Notes under the pieces: generated by a model | What the model saw: the letters and a program-made list of their open reading frames with translations, nothing else | Database searches by the model: none | Told to the model about the DNA's origin: nothing | NCBI RefSeq assembly: GCF_001625305.1 | Contig: NW_017803898.1 | Coordinates: 129,056 to 193,055, forward strand | Direction: 5' to 3' | Source of the DNA: Branchiostoma belcheri | Taxonomy: Eukaryota > Chordata > Leptocardii > Amphioxiformes > Branchiostomatidae | Length of the DNA stretch: 64,000 bases | Made by a program: the position numbers and the translations under genes | Shown: piece by piece, positions 24,436-36,352 of the stretch | Layout: the number at the start of each line of letters is the position of its first letter | Numbering within the stretch: position 1 is the first letter of the stretch

Positions 24436-27400
24436 ATGTCTGTTGAGTTTTCTAACCGTACCACTTCGGCGGGGTACCGCCTCCCTCTCCGCGGACCCAG
24501 CGCCTTCCACGAGCGGTGTGTCCCGAAGCAGGACCAGGGCACCTCCCCGCCTCCAGCCGCGGGCGGAGGCGGCAAGCGCACCGAGGCAGATTACCGGCAC
24601 TGCAACGAGGTGGCCGAGGACAAGATATGGAGAGAAAGCGTCAAGAACGAGTGGAAAGGAGTTCAGCAATGGTGAGTATCAGTTCTTCGTACCTTAAAGA
24701 GGAGAGAAAAAAATAATAGTTTTTTTACCGTTTCCTAAGAGAGTAAACACCTGTAAACATCATGGAAATTTTAGACAACAATCAAACTAGTCAGATTTCT
24801 GTTCTCTTTCTTTCCTCATTATGTAAAACCCATTTTACTGATAGAACAATCTACTCACCATTCCTTTCTATATCTAAACTTGCTATAAACCAACCCACCC
24901 ACCCTTCGCTTCAAAACATATACATTTTACATTTCTGCCAGATTGACTTCACATAACTGCCTTCTTTTACCAAAAAAATTCCTTCACACTGACAAAAGTT
25001 CAAAAGCGTAAAAATTTTCTCTGAAAGCCTGTAAAATATTATTCCCAAACTGTACAGCCAAATCTATGTTTATATTTAACCCTTAGTGATGCCGTCACCA
25101 CATCATATCCCACCCACTGCGTAATTATAGTCTTAGTTACATGCCCCCAAGGTGAACAGGATTTGTCGATATCCGTGTGTAGGCCCAGCCCACCACTTGT
25201 TGTACAGCCAAATTCGCCCAGGGCACACAGATTACCTACAAGTAGTAACAAAACAGGCTTAAGCCCATGTTATATAGTGTTACACCATTGGAGTGGAAAT
25301 ACTTCTTTCCAATTGTCATTTAACCCCAAAATTAAGACTACCACAACACAGTTTCTAAAATTTCGTTGTTGTGTTGAGAAAGTTGACCTTCGAATTCGTC
25401 TGTGCATTAGGCCATGTTGATTTGATTATATGGATGACATCCTCTGGGAACCCCAAAATTGATGCGAGCGTGCGAATAAAAAAAAAGTTTGGCTAAAAAA
25501 AAAGTTGTTTTCATTATGAAATCTACGTGGTTTTGAAGGTTGAACGGAGTATGGTTTGGCGAATAATCTAGTCTTCAAATTCATTTCTTTACATTTTCGT
25601 CTTTTTTGGTTTGATTTTGGCATTCTAAGACAGTGGTATCATTTTTTGCAACTTACGGTGTGTCTTTGCTCATTTTGCAACTGTTTTGTTCGATTTACAG
25701 TATGGTTGAAAACTTTTTTTTTTTTGGAAACGGCCGAAAATTCATGCGCGCGCGGATGTCATCCATATAATCAAATCAACATGGCCTTAGACTGGTTGTT
25801 TGTAAGATTTGGGAATTTGGCTTTGGCGTCCATTGCTATGTGCTATGTGTGGATGTTGTTAGTAGTATAGTGTGACAAACAACGATTCTTCAAAAGTAAT
25901 CACAAAGATTAAACAGATTTGTCTAGTATCAAAATTACAAGGGGACAATTAAATTAAAGGAGAATTTCTCGTACAATGAAACCATACACGACCAAAAGAC
26001 TACACAGAAAAAGAAGTATACTGCCACAATGCAAAATATAGCATAATAGAGCTATGGGAACAAAACTATATCTTAGTGACAAAATTCTGTTACTAAGCTA
26101 TTCGAGAACGCGTGGCATCACCATGGAGTGAGTTCCAGTCGACATGTTTGCCCTTCTAGCGATTAACGTTTGTATAATTCATCAACATCCCAACAACACA
26201 AAGCTGAATATAATATTGACTTTGTCAGGTTTGATAAATTGTCCCATATTCATAGCCAGTCTGCTTGTGAAATGCCATTTGTATTCAAGTCAACCGGTGC
26301 AAAATATGTTTGAAATACCAAGTCCGTATCATGGTAGCTATGAGTACTGCAATGTATAATTGAAGTCTTTCTTTGGACGAAAAAAATGCTGAGTCAATGT
26401 GATAAAAATAGTCTTCTCAGAGAACTGACTTGAACAAACATACGGTCTTGGCTTGCATAAATGAAAAACTGTGGCTGACACTTGAGCTAAGACTTACTTG
26501 AGTTTGCTAGCTCATAAATTACATACTTGAAATACTTATCCTTTTCATTCCTTGCCAGACATAAAGTCGCCAAATTAAACATTGCCATTCACTAAAATAA
26601 TTTCTCTCGTAGGGTCCTCGTATTTCACTCGTTTAAGATGAAAACGTGGCCTAAAACTAAAATATTTAGCCCGTAGGGTCCTCGTATATTACTCGTTTTA
26701 GATGCAAATGTGGCCTAAAAGTTTGACAATATTTAGCCTATAGGCTCCTCGTATATTACATGTTTGTAGACAAAAACGTGACCCAAACTTTGGCAAGATT
26801 TGGCCCTCAGTAGTTTGCTCACCTGGCCTTGTGGCAGTGTTACGGCCCATCCGACCGGAGCGTTAGAACACACACACTCTGACATGTGTGTTTGATGTAG
26901 AGAGTGTATATCTTTCTTGTGTCAACTTTCGGGACAGCTAATTTGCTGTTCGCCTATACTTACATCTGACAAACAAGTCAAGTAAGACTAGGGATCAACC
27001 TTTAGCGGAACTGTGACATCTTTGATAATCAAACGTCTGTGGCCTGGTTTAAGCCACAATGTCCACTGAAAACCTTTCACCAAATCGTCTTTTATTAATA
27101 CAAGGCTGAAGAAATATCCTACACACTTACGAAAACCCATTTCCACAATATGACGGTCTACAAAATGACGAACCTTATGTAGAATACCTCACAAGAATGT
27201 TTGAATTCCCTATAATTTTTTCTTCTTTTTATTGGCGATTTTGGCTCTTTTGGGCTTAAGAATGGACATTATGTAGACCCTACAACATATAACGTTACAG
27301 CATTTACTGTGTGATTTAGCTATGGGCTACGTAACTTAAAATGTACCTCAAAATGTATCCCAACATAATTATTATACCTATACGGTGTGCTACGCTACAA

Positions 27401-29757
27401 GTCAAGTGCAGCGACTAGAGTAGACATGGTCTTTGACTAGTCCTACCCCCCAGGGTACAAGTATAGGAAGGGTCACCGACGATGACTTAGCAAGAATAAA
27501 CCCGACTTTTGTGCAGACCAAAGTGGGATTGAAGAAAAGTGATTGTGTTACGAACACAACAAAGAGCCGTATCAAAACACAGAATTAAGAACCCGCAGCG
27601 CAAATAAAAAGAAGGGCCCTTGTGTAACACTCATTAAGCAAACATTATACAAAGTTGAACCTACGCTGGACTAACTTGTTAAGCATAATTTATTAGCAAC
27701 ACTCACACACAAATAAAAGTTCACATGTTACTAACGGCCACTCAGAAAGAAAGAACTTAATAAAAACTTGAGACACCATGGACAAAAACTACATGTAAGT
27801 TCATCCCTGACCCAAAACGCCATATGCTCCAAATGCAACATTTCCACATGGCCAGTTGTAGTTGACATACGATATACTTACTTGGTTATCAATAGGATTA
27901 AACACTATTAAAATATGAAATTGTTGCGAATAACACACCATAAGAACGCTTTGAAAGGTTGACAGGCGCTGACACGAATGATTCGGCTCAGAATAGGGTG
28001 CTACATGTTTATCCAACAGTGTAAAGTTGGTGTGTGTGACTCTGAGGAAGAATCGGCTGCCCAGGTGGCCATGTTTAAACCAAAGAGATTCAAACAGTGG
28101 ACGTGTTTAAACGGAACACAGATAGAGCATGGTTACAGCTCCAACGGTCGTTAGAATTAACTCCAAACAATATAGTCTCTCTGGTGACTTGATTATCGAC
28201 CATAAAGCTCAACCTTGGAGTGGTAAAATTGAAAAGCGTTGCCAGTTAGAAGATAACATGCCTTGTTACGGGTCACTTTGCGTAGCTGGGCATTATCAAA
28301 CGAGTAGCCCTAAAAGTATAAGCTAAGTTAAACTTTTGTTCAATGCATACGTACATGTATTGAATTTCATGGACATAATGAGATCATTGTATTCAAAATC
28401 CCGATCCTACAATGATCAAATAATCCCGATTCCATGATCCACAATCCCGATCGTAACTCTGAATCATGATTAAAACCTATGCAATGGCTTTAACACTTGC
28501 AACACAGAATCCCGATTTAATGGTAAAAATTTTATGGATGTCAATTCACAAAAGGGTACTCTAATAACACATTAGCATTGTGTGCGCTTCACTTAATACC
28601 CGACAAAAACACATTACAATTGACATCACTGTATGAAAAGAGCTTCATAAAATCATCAATCAAATCTATCAAAGAACTACAGTGCAAACAATGTCTCTAA
28701 TATGTAAGCATTAAGGCTTATAAAAGCTTGAGTACAAATCTGGCATCTGTATAGGTGAAGGGTAAAAACACATGTCTGGTTTCTCCGTTGTGGCAACAAT
28801 ACACTGTCGTCTCCGCTATTGTTGTGAATAGTAACCAGTCGGCAGCTGCATTTGTCAATCAACAATGGACTAGGACGTGTGGAGTTAGACTTCTCACGCG
28901 ATGTGTTGTCAATGCACTTGTCGTTTCTAATGCTAGGTATTGCAAACATGGCTTCCAACATATTATAAAATTATTCAAGTATATTGAATATTATTCTAGA
29001 AATTAGGTAAAGCGTTGAGGCCAAAATCCTTCCACGCAAACTTAGTACGCGGAGCACCTGCATATATAGTAATATTCCATAAATTCAAAATCTTTTTTAT
29101 GCTTTTTTCTCTTATACGTGAAATATAGAGATCCAGCGATTCAGAAATATAATGTTCTCTAAATGTTCTCCTATCTTGTGTCTTTCTGCAGGGAAGATAA
29201 CTGGGGCTTCCTGAAGGAGTACGATCAGAAGGTGAGTTTATCTTGGCCTTAATTAATATGGCTACTTTCTAGGAATAGGTGTTCATGGATTTAACCTCAC
29301 CACTCAGTGTGAGATTATTTTACAACACTCCATTAAGGTTATGGCGTCATGGCAAAATATGAAATGGAGATTTCTGATTGGTCGACGTCCTCTGGCTATA
29401 TATGACGATATATTGATCATCCTGATGATGAAGGCGACAGTGGTCGCTGAAAATTTGTTCTTTGTTTAACTTGGAATAAAGTTCAACATTTCACTATAAT
29501 TACTACCAACACAAATGAACTTTCATGATAATGACGATTTTTGTTTGTTCTTGCGTGTATAGGGTCGGCCCAAGCCTCAGAAAGAGCTGCCGGACAGAGT
29601 TCCCGTGTACTCGGACAACATGCCCAACACCACTAACGGCGTGATCGGCAGCCGCATGCGCACGGACATCGGCCGGCACATGTTCCAGCTCGAGCGCGCG
29701 CTCATGACGGGGCACAAGAAGAAGAAACTCGGCACGGAGCTCATGTGCTACGACTGA
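24436..29757 (+). CDS. CIMIP5: Ciliary microtubule inner protein 5 (C2orf50-like)
   Basis: Three exons: 24436-24671, 29192-29231, 29563-29757, phases 2 and 0, 156 aa. The family is a small protein bound inside axonemal doublet microtubules. Conserved blocks seen in order are NRTTSAGYRLP near the N terminus, then KIWRESVKNEWKGVQQW (the Trp codon is split by intron 1), EDNWGFLKEYD, PKPQKELPDRVPVYSDNMPN, TTNGVIGSRMRTDIGRHMF and a basic tail (GHKKKKLGTELMCYD). These match the vertebrate C2orf50 pattern and length (about 160 aa). The start ATG precedes the RTTSAGYRLP motif by six residues. Intron 1 is 4.5 kb and carries a MITE. A possible second promoter and first exon lie at 18487. The identification is from memory of the family; a search would settle it. 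Confidence 0.85.
25410..25786. mobile_element. MITE with perfect 33-bp inverted repeats, TTA target duplication
   Basis: The left end starts GGCCATGTTGATTTGATTAT (25410-25442) and the right end (25754-25786) is its exact reverse complement. TTA flanks both sides. A 3-bp TWA-type duplication points to the PIF/Harbinger superfamily. It lies in CIMIP5 intron 1. Perfect arms suggest recent activity. Confidence 0.9.
26610..26800. repeat. Tandem repeat, about 65 bp x 3
   Basis: Units start at 26610, 26674 and 26741 with tagg(g/c)tcctcgtat, followed by cgtgg(c)c(t/c)aaa and atttagcc. It lies in CIMIP5 intron 1. Confidence 0.75.
28400..28520. repeat. Short direct repeats of aatcccgat
   Basis: About five copies of (a)atcccgat separated by 18-50 bp, inside CIMIP5 intron 1. 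Function unknown. Confidence 0.45.
29415..29455 (+). ncRNA. Hammerhead-like motif (degenerate)
   Basis: CTGATGA is followed by a hairpin (gcgac agtg gtcgc) and TGAAAA. The order CUGAUGA-stem-GAAA is the hammerhead core. Similar motifs are at 51236, 51385, 52880, 55868, 57003, 57535 and 57655. It lies in CIMIP5 intron 2. Activity is not claimed. Confidence 0.35.
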
Positions 29758-29783
29758 CGACGTCACGGATGACGTAATGTGTG

Positions 29784-30164
29784 TGACGTCACAAATAATG
29801 CGGACATGTAGATGACGTCACAAATATTTATGACGTCACAAATAATGTGGACATGTACCTGACGTCACAAATATTGATGACACTTTTATGACGTCACAAA
29901 TAATGAAGACAAGTTTGTGACGTCACAAATAATGCGGACATGTTCATGACGACACAAATAATGCGGACACCTTCATGACGTCACAAATATATGACGTCAC
30001 AAATAGAGGCATTCATAAGAAATGTCATTACCGATGGACCATACGTCATCGCGCCAAGTGTATATATCCAATGTTGTTCCGTGTAGGAATAATGTCATAG
30101 TTGTCAACTTGACGTCATAGCTGTCAATCAACCAGACGTCATAGCTGTCATCAACATGACGTCA
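29784..30164. promoter_or_regulatory. Array of ten perfect CRE palindromes (TGACGTCA)
   Basis: TGACGTCA begins at 29784, 29813, 29831, 29860, 29889, 29918, 29976, 29992, 30110 and 30157. Most sit in a tandem unit tgacgtcacaaataatg(c/t)gg of about 29 bp. It starts 27 bp after the CIMIP5 stop codon. Confidence 0.85.
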
Positions 30165-31149
30165 TCAGTTGAGACTGTCACTCAAGATATGAGGCTTTAA
30201 AAAAAGTGTATATCTATAGGAGAAAATATCAACTCAAAAAAGAACAAACAGGACGTTACTATACTCAGTTACAAATATGCCATTAGAACTCCAATATTCG
30301 CGAATTTCGCAGATTTTTACTGTCATTGAGTTCCAGAAATTTGGTTGACAATATTGAAAAGTCAGTAAAGCTAACTAACTTTTGACAGTTGTTCACAGAA
30401 GTAGGCAGCGACAGTTGTATGTATATAAACCCGTGCAATACCTCCTCAAAGAAGGCAATACCTAGTAATACATGTGCTACTCTGCCAAAATCTCTTGACA
30501 GTTTTGTGGTCCATTTTGTATATGAATCTCTGTATCTTTGTTTGATTGTGATTAAAACAAACAAGTTGTTCATTGAAGAGATAATTTGAAATTTTCTTCT
30601 TTTGGTGACATTCAAATTCAATAACCCTCCCATCCATGCACCAAGCTCTAGTGTTAAACAGTAGAAGCCTGCTTTAATAGAGGGGGTTAAAACTCAAAAT
30701 CTCTGACACCAAACCAATGGGGCCAAAACAGAATCAGCAAGTTCAGAGAAAATCGTACTTTCAAACTGCCAAAACTGCAAAATATCTTTAATATCATTTC
30801 AGGAAATAGTATAACACTGGTTAATTACAGCATATATAATACTATTAGATATTTTTGTATTGTGTTGAGATGTTGGTTTACTTCTACTGGGTTGTCCTTT
30901 TTTCTCTGAAATTTTTGGCACATTGACTGATGTTGAGTATCCTCAGACATCTGTTTTCTAATGTTATAAAGAGTAATTTTTTAATGGATATTTTATATAA
31001 ATGTACTTCTAAAAGATGATACTAATAGAACAAAGTTGTTGTATTTGTGAAGAAAAGTGTATCATTAATATGTGTTTCCAGTTAGAGTGGTGCTAAATCG
31101 GAAATAAGGTCCAGAAAAGTCTTTGACAGATTGATTATTGTACAGTTTT

Positions 31150-31155
31150 AATAAA
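31150..31155 (+). promoter_or_regulatory. Candidate polyadenylation signal AATAAA, CIMIP5
   Basis: Canonical hexamer in tttAATAAAcaatg; it would give a 3' UTR of about 1.4 kb. Confidence 0.4.
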
Positions 31156-31620
31156 CAATGTATTTCTCATATGCAATGTTTCCTTTTTTTTTGAGTACCT
31201 TTATAATCAGTCATAATTCATAAATACATGGCTATAACAATAATAGATATTCTTATAGAATAACAATGTACATGATATTGAAGGTTGGCAAATATTCGTT
31301 TAGAATAATCTAGCAGTGATTTTATGGGCTATAGATATTGCAATGACATTGAAAGTTAACAAAAACAACAAAGCCAACTTAAGATTTAAATTTTAAAAAA
31401 TGTATCAAAATGAACAATACAACATTCCTTGCAATTTTAACAAACTGGTAATAGATTCCAGTAATCTACTAAATTTTTATCAAAGAAAAGCACAAAAAAT
31501 ATACCAAAAACTTCTTTAAAAATTGCTAGACAAACAGTATGCAGTTTTTTTATGTTTGAAGTGGAAAACTTAATACATATGTCCCAAGTTAGGAGTCTGT
31601 GATACAATATTTCACAGACA

Positions 31621-34600
31621 TTACTTCTCTGTGTGTGTCCCTATAAGTTCTTTTGTCCCATATTTGAACACAGCATCCACGTACTGTTGGAACAGTTTAT
31701 CCATGAAACTCTCCCGGGTAGGGAACAGCCAATCACCAAAGCCGACATGTCCACCATGTGACGTCACCACCAATGAGATGTTTGGATTCTTCTTTATGGC
31801 CTTAATAGGGATGGCTGGAGGTGAAATGACACAAAACGTTAACAATGTAGACACTGACACTGTGTGACTCTGAGATTATCAATATGTACTGCAAAATTCA
31901 ACAAGAATTTGAACTTCAATCTGAATCTGAAATTGAATCTGAAATTCAACAAGAATTTGAACAAGAGTTTGAACTCCTTGTCAGATATTGTTGTAGAGGC
32001 AAAGTCCGTTAATGCCTTCGAGTCAAGGTTGGACATGTGTTGGGAGGAGAGGAAGTACCTGGAATGACAAGAAGGTGGCACAGCAGGCGATGCCTTCAGC
32101 CACCAATACATCCTCAAGGTATCCTCAAGGTAAGAAATCAAGAATTCCAGACTTCCATGAAGCATTTAGAATTGTGAATTTCTTGATTTATTCATTATGT
32201 TTACCGAAGGAAAACATAATATTGTTTTTGCCCTGTTTCTTCTTCTTCTCCAAACAAATAAGATCAATGACCTGAACCAGACGTCTGTCACCATGGTAAC
32301 AAGTGTTGGGTTACATCATGTTGCAAGTTTATAGCAAGAGGGATTTAGACTCCTGTCTGAACATATGTATGAATGTGTTTGAGTAAGAATTAACAGAGCT
32401 GACCATATGCAAACTTCAAGGTAAACATTATGCATTTTCGTTGCAAATGTTACCTTTCTAGTTCATTATTGTAAACTTCTACTCACAGTCAAAGGGAGCA
32501 AAGACATCATCAGCAGAGTTAAGGCTGAGCAGAGGGATTTTGATGTCGTTGATTTTGTAGCAGGCACTTGCAGACGTGTAGTAGTGATGGACAGAGTCAA
32601 AACCAAACAGTTTGATGGTGAAACGGTCGTCAAACTCCATCACTGTCGCTGACTTAATGGAGGAAAGAAACATTTATGTCAGTGTAGAGACTCTGATCTG
32701 GTAGGATCAGCAGTTCTACATTGTACATGTACCAGTAAGACTCTGAATGGGATGCTGTTAATGTGTTAGGGTCATTTCCCATTCACAAATCCTAAATCAT
32801 CAATCCATTGATCTTAAGTGATTTGAAAAGTTTTGACTGTCTTTTAAGCAATTTTTTAAAAATCTACAAACTCCAATTGGGATCTTTGCAAGTGTTTCTC
32901 TTGACAAAGACTCTGATCGGGATCTCTACCTGTAGAATCTCCATTTCTCCAATTCGAGTCTCTGACTAGACATATACTGTACATCATTGTAATACAATGT
33001 ACATGTAGCAAGAGACCTACCGGTAAATCATGATGCTACTGAATCCTCTAATCTAATGTTATAACCTCTTTAGTGTAAAAGTTGTCGCATGTAAACTGTG
33101 CTCACTTGAAGGGTGTGGTCAACATCCACTCTGTCATCATTGTCAAACAGATCACGGTTACTGAGAAAAAAAACAATTTCCAGGGTTAAAGTAATTCATC
33201 TACAACATAATGATGCTCAATTCACTTCAGACAATTTTACATTTTCCATATGAATCAAAAGCAAATTTTATGCAAGAAAGAAATGAACAACTCCTAAACT
33301 TTTACATACTAGTAGTGGATTGCTTGAATGTGTCACTAATAGTACATGTACTAAAGTGAAAAGTAATAATTTGATTTTGTACTTACAGGCGTAAATCCCT
33401 TCTTAGCTGTTGGACCAGGTTTCTGTTGAATATCAGACGATTCAGCGGCTGTTCCAGAGACTCTCCTGTCCTATTGGCGTCCCAGGGCATCCCTACAACC
33501 ATAGCAGCCACCAACCCACAATCCTCACCTAACTTGGCCAGATAGTTGAACAGGATCATTCTGAAACAAAAAATGACCAGTTAAAACAAGATTGGAGTTG
33601 TTAAAGAGTCAAACTCATTTGAAAAGGCAGAATGTAGACATCACCACTGCTACCATGTAATCACCAATACAGGTTCATTTAGAAGTGAATCAAGACATGA
33701 AAGCATAGTGACCAAGATTGTAACTTTTTAAGAGTCAAACAGTACTCTTAGGAAGTTTCAGAAATCTTACACGCCACTTCTGCCAAATCATGCACTGAAG
33801 TCTGCACTAGCAATTACAACAAATACCATTTTTAAGAAATGTATACTAGTACTTAGTAATTCAATTTTCTGTATCCTACACATGTTGAAATTGCTATAAT
33901 CAGAATGGCAGTCAATGAATTACATCAACACATTGTAAAGTTAATTTGATTGTCATTAAGATGTTGTAACAGTATTATTATTACCCTCCCATAGAACAGC
34001 CCACAGCCATAAGTGGAGCATCTGGAAACAGTTTCTTGACGTGACCGACGGCAAGTTGAAAATCTTCTGAATCAGCTGCACAGTATAACCTGTTAGACTG
34101 GAAACAACCAATTTTATTCCTCAGTTATTGTATAATTTGTGTTTTATACAATAATTTCATGCATGTATGTACAGAAAAATAATGCTGTGGTAAAATGAGG
34201 CATACTTTAATTGTAATGAAATTGCAAATTACCTTGTCTTTTCAAATGAAATTGATCATGAAATAACAAGTCTTTTCCAGTCTGGGAGAGTCAATATTTT
34301 ACATCTTTTGCATATCATTATTTGGTAATTGCTGCTCAGTCAGCTACGCAAAACAAAAATCCATCAAAAAGTGCTGAAAAGATTTGTGCAAAAACCACAC
34401 TATCAGGAAACAGCAACAAAAGTTACACACATTTAACTTATCATAATAAGCTGCTCCTTACCGTTAACTTTACCCCGTTTGAACCCCTATGGTTAAACAC
34501 AACACTTCTGTAGCCCTTCTGAGTGGCTCCTCTGGCTAGTCTGATGGCATAATGAGAACAGCTGTGCCCTAGTAGAAACAGAAATATAACAAAGGCAATG

Positions 34601-36096
34601 TATTATTAGGCATCATTGTCATGATTGCTGTTACTTTTGTACATGTGTCTGCACGTGAGTGTTTGTGTATGTGTGAGTGTATGCATGTGTGTTTCCGTGT
34701 CTTTCTGGCATTCTCAACTATTTCACAATGATAGCCACACATCTCCAGTGTTGTTATATTTTTGTCTGCAAGTAGAAAAGGATGCAAAGCAACATATGGG
34801 CACTAAGTAAGGGGGTGAAGTTTACATGTATTTGTTGCCTTACCTGAGAGACCAGGAAGAATGACAACAATGGGGCGTGTCCTGTTGTCATGGCAACTGT
34901 CACCATGGTGATCCAGCCATTCCAAGTGGACCTCTCCACCATCGGGAGTGGGCAGGATATCTCTGCAAAATTGCACATTGTTAATTTTTCACATGTTGAT
35001 ATAAAAGAATATATTAAGATCCTAATAATAGCTTTCATTTTAGCTTCTTTGATTATATTGACTATATCATACCAAGTATACTTGCCTTATACATCTGTAT
35101 GTCTAAGGTTAAGGCAAGAACCTTGGTTAAAGTTACACTGAGTATTTGATTACTATCTAGAACAAGGAGACTTCAGACTTTGGGAAGTATTGCAATACTC
35201 GGCTTCCTGAATTTCCCCTTGTCCTTCCCTTCTACCTCTCGGTCAGATTCTGAGCCCTTTGACCTCTTGTCATTTTGCCTGTCAATTTCCCCACCCATGG
35301 GCTGTCAACCCTTGTCTGGACAGTGAATTACAGTACTTCTGTACACTGTAAGTAAAAATGCGAGAACATGCGATGCTCACTTTCTGTACGGAGGCAGCTT
35401 TTTTGCGAGGTTGCCTAAGACTGAGCACATGATGGTGTGAAGCCGTGAGGTGAAGCACCAGACAGTTGGGTAGTACTCCTGTACCAGCACAGGACAGCGC
35501 CGCTGGAGGAAGTCAGCACAAGCAGCACTGCCTGTGATCAGCAACGGCTTCTACAGTGGACACAAATATTACTTGTTGAATATGTAAGTGGCCATTTTAC
35601 TTTTCTTGCTTAGTACTTAGATTTACCAAATTAGACCAGAATACTGTCACCAAAAATTACATAAAAAGGTAATGTGGGACCTGGAAACAGTCTGGCATCC
35701 AGGCTACAAAACTTGAACCCGGAAGTGAATTCCAAGCCGGGTGTCTTTTTAGCACATTCTTTTTCATGGTCATTACTGCGTTACAACCTTTATTTCATAA
35801 GTTACAGATTGTGAAATAAAAGACCAATGTCAACCAGACCTCTCCCTAGAATACTACTATATATATTGCCTAGTATCGGAAGACCGGTATAAGGGGGAGG
35901 GAAAAGTTTATGAAGTTCATAGTTTGTCATATAAAAAGAAAAATCCCCAACAAGTAAGCGTAAAACGCACCTTGACGACAAACTTGAGGTAGTAGGTTGC
36001 TACGGTTGCCGTTACACCGATGAGAAGCGTAGCTACCGGCCATTCTGACCGCCTTTTCGCGAGCAGTCTCCAAAACTCATGCAAACTTTCCGCCAT
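31621..36096 (-). CDS. ABHD3: ABHD3-type alpha/beta hydrolase (ABHD-b)
   Basis: Second family member, nine exons on the minus strand: 36096-35971, 35550-35381, 34962-34844, 34568-34462, 34097-33985, 33560-33387, 33160-33106, 32652-32487, 31814-31621. It encodes 407 aa. Exon lengths and phases are the same as in ABHD-a and ABHD-c apart from small changes in exons 1-3 and the last. Hydrophobic anchor in exon 1 (VATLLIGVTATVATYYLKFV). Catalytic set: Ser209 in GCSMGG, Asp337 in NSADDVFAP, His366 in TSHGGHVGFGDW. The nucleophile elbow differs (CSM versus VSL or ASL), which may mark altered substrate use. It is head to head with ABHD-c across 256 bp. No break in the frame was found, so it should be a working gene. 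Confidence 0.93.
32195..32461 (+). mobile_element. Helitron-like short element, copy 2
   Basis: TTATGTTTACC start after a flanking A, CTAG end before T. It carries GTCACCATGGTAAC at 32287-32300. It is in ABHD-b intron 8, the same intron as copy 1 in ABHD-a but in the opposite orientation to the gene, so an independent insertion. Confidence 0.65.
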
Positions 36097-36352
36097 CTTG
36101 GTGGTCACTGTGACCAAAGGTCAACGACCTAGAGGTCAAATCAGATAGGTATTGAGGTTTGTACAATTTCACTACAATTTTTACCAGTAGTCACATTCAA
36201 AGCTTTTAAAAATCAAGGAAGAACGATTTCTACCGCTGAGCAAAAGTAACCGATTAACAGTAAATCCTAGTTTTGATTTATACGTTTAAATTCGTGAAGA
36301 AATCGCGACGTTATCCGGATAATCAGGTACAGGTTAAACTAGGTCATCCAAG
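36097..36352. promoter_or_regulatory. Bidirectional promoter ABHD-b / ABHD-c
   Basis: 256 bp between divergent ATGs. Both start codons lie in CCAAGATGGCGGAA, a YY1-type sequence, on opposite strands, giving a symmetrical promoter. Confidence 0.6.

Larger units (their letters stand above)
29758..31620. other. CIMIP5 3' flank and tail-to-tail intergenic region
   Basis: Holds the CRE array (29784-30164) and AT-rich sequence up to an AATAAA at 31150-31155. The next gene (ABHD-b) ends at 31621 on the opposite strand. The hexamer region around 31145 also reads ATTAAA on the minus strand, so the two transcripts may end close together or overlap. No other gene seen. Confidence 0.55.

Noticed and set aside
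24200-24697. 165-codon open frame overlapping CIMIP5 exon 1 in another frame, and the long opposing frame at 24262-24669
   Set aside because: GC-rich shadow of the real exon; the CIMIP5 frame carries the conserved motif.
31898-31975. Repeated aattcaacaagaatttgaa motif as a coding repeat
   Set aside because: Simple sequence in an ABHD-b intron; the translation is only alternating Phe/Asn/Leu/Lys.
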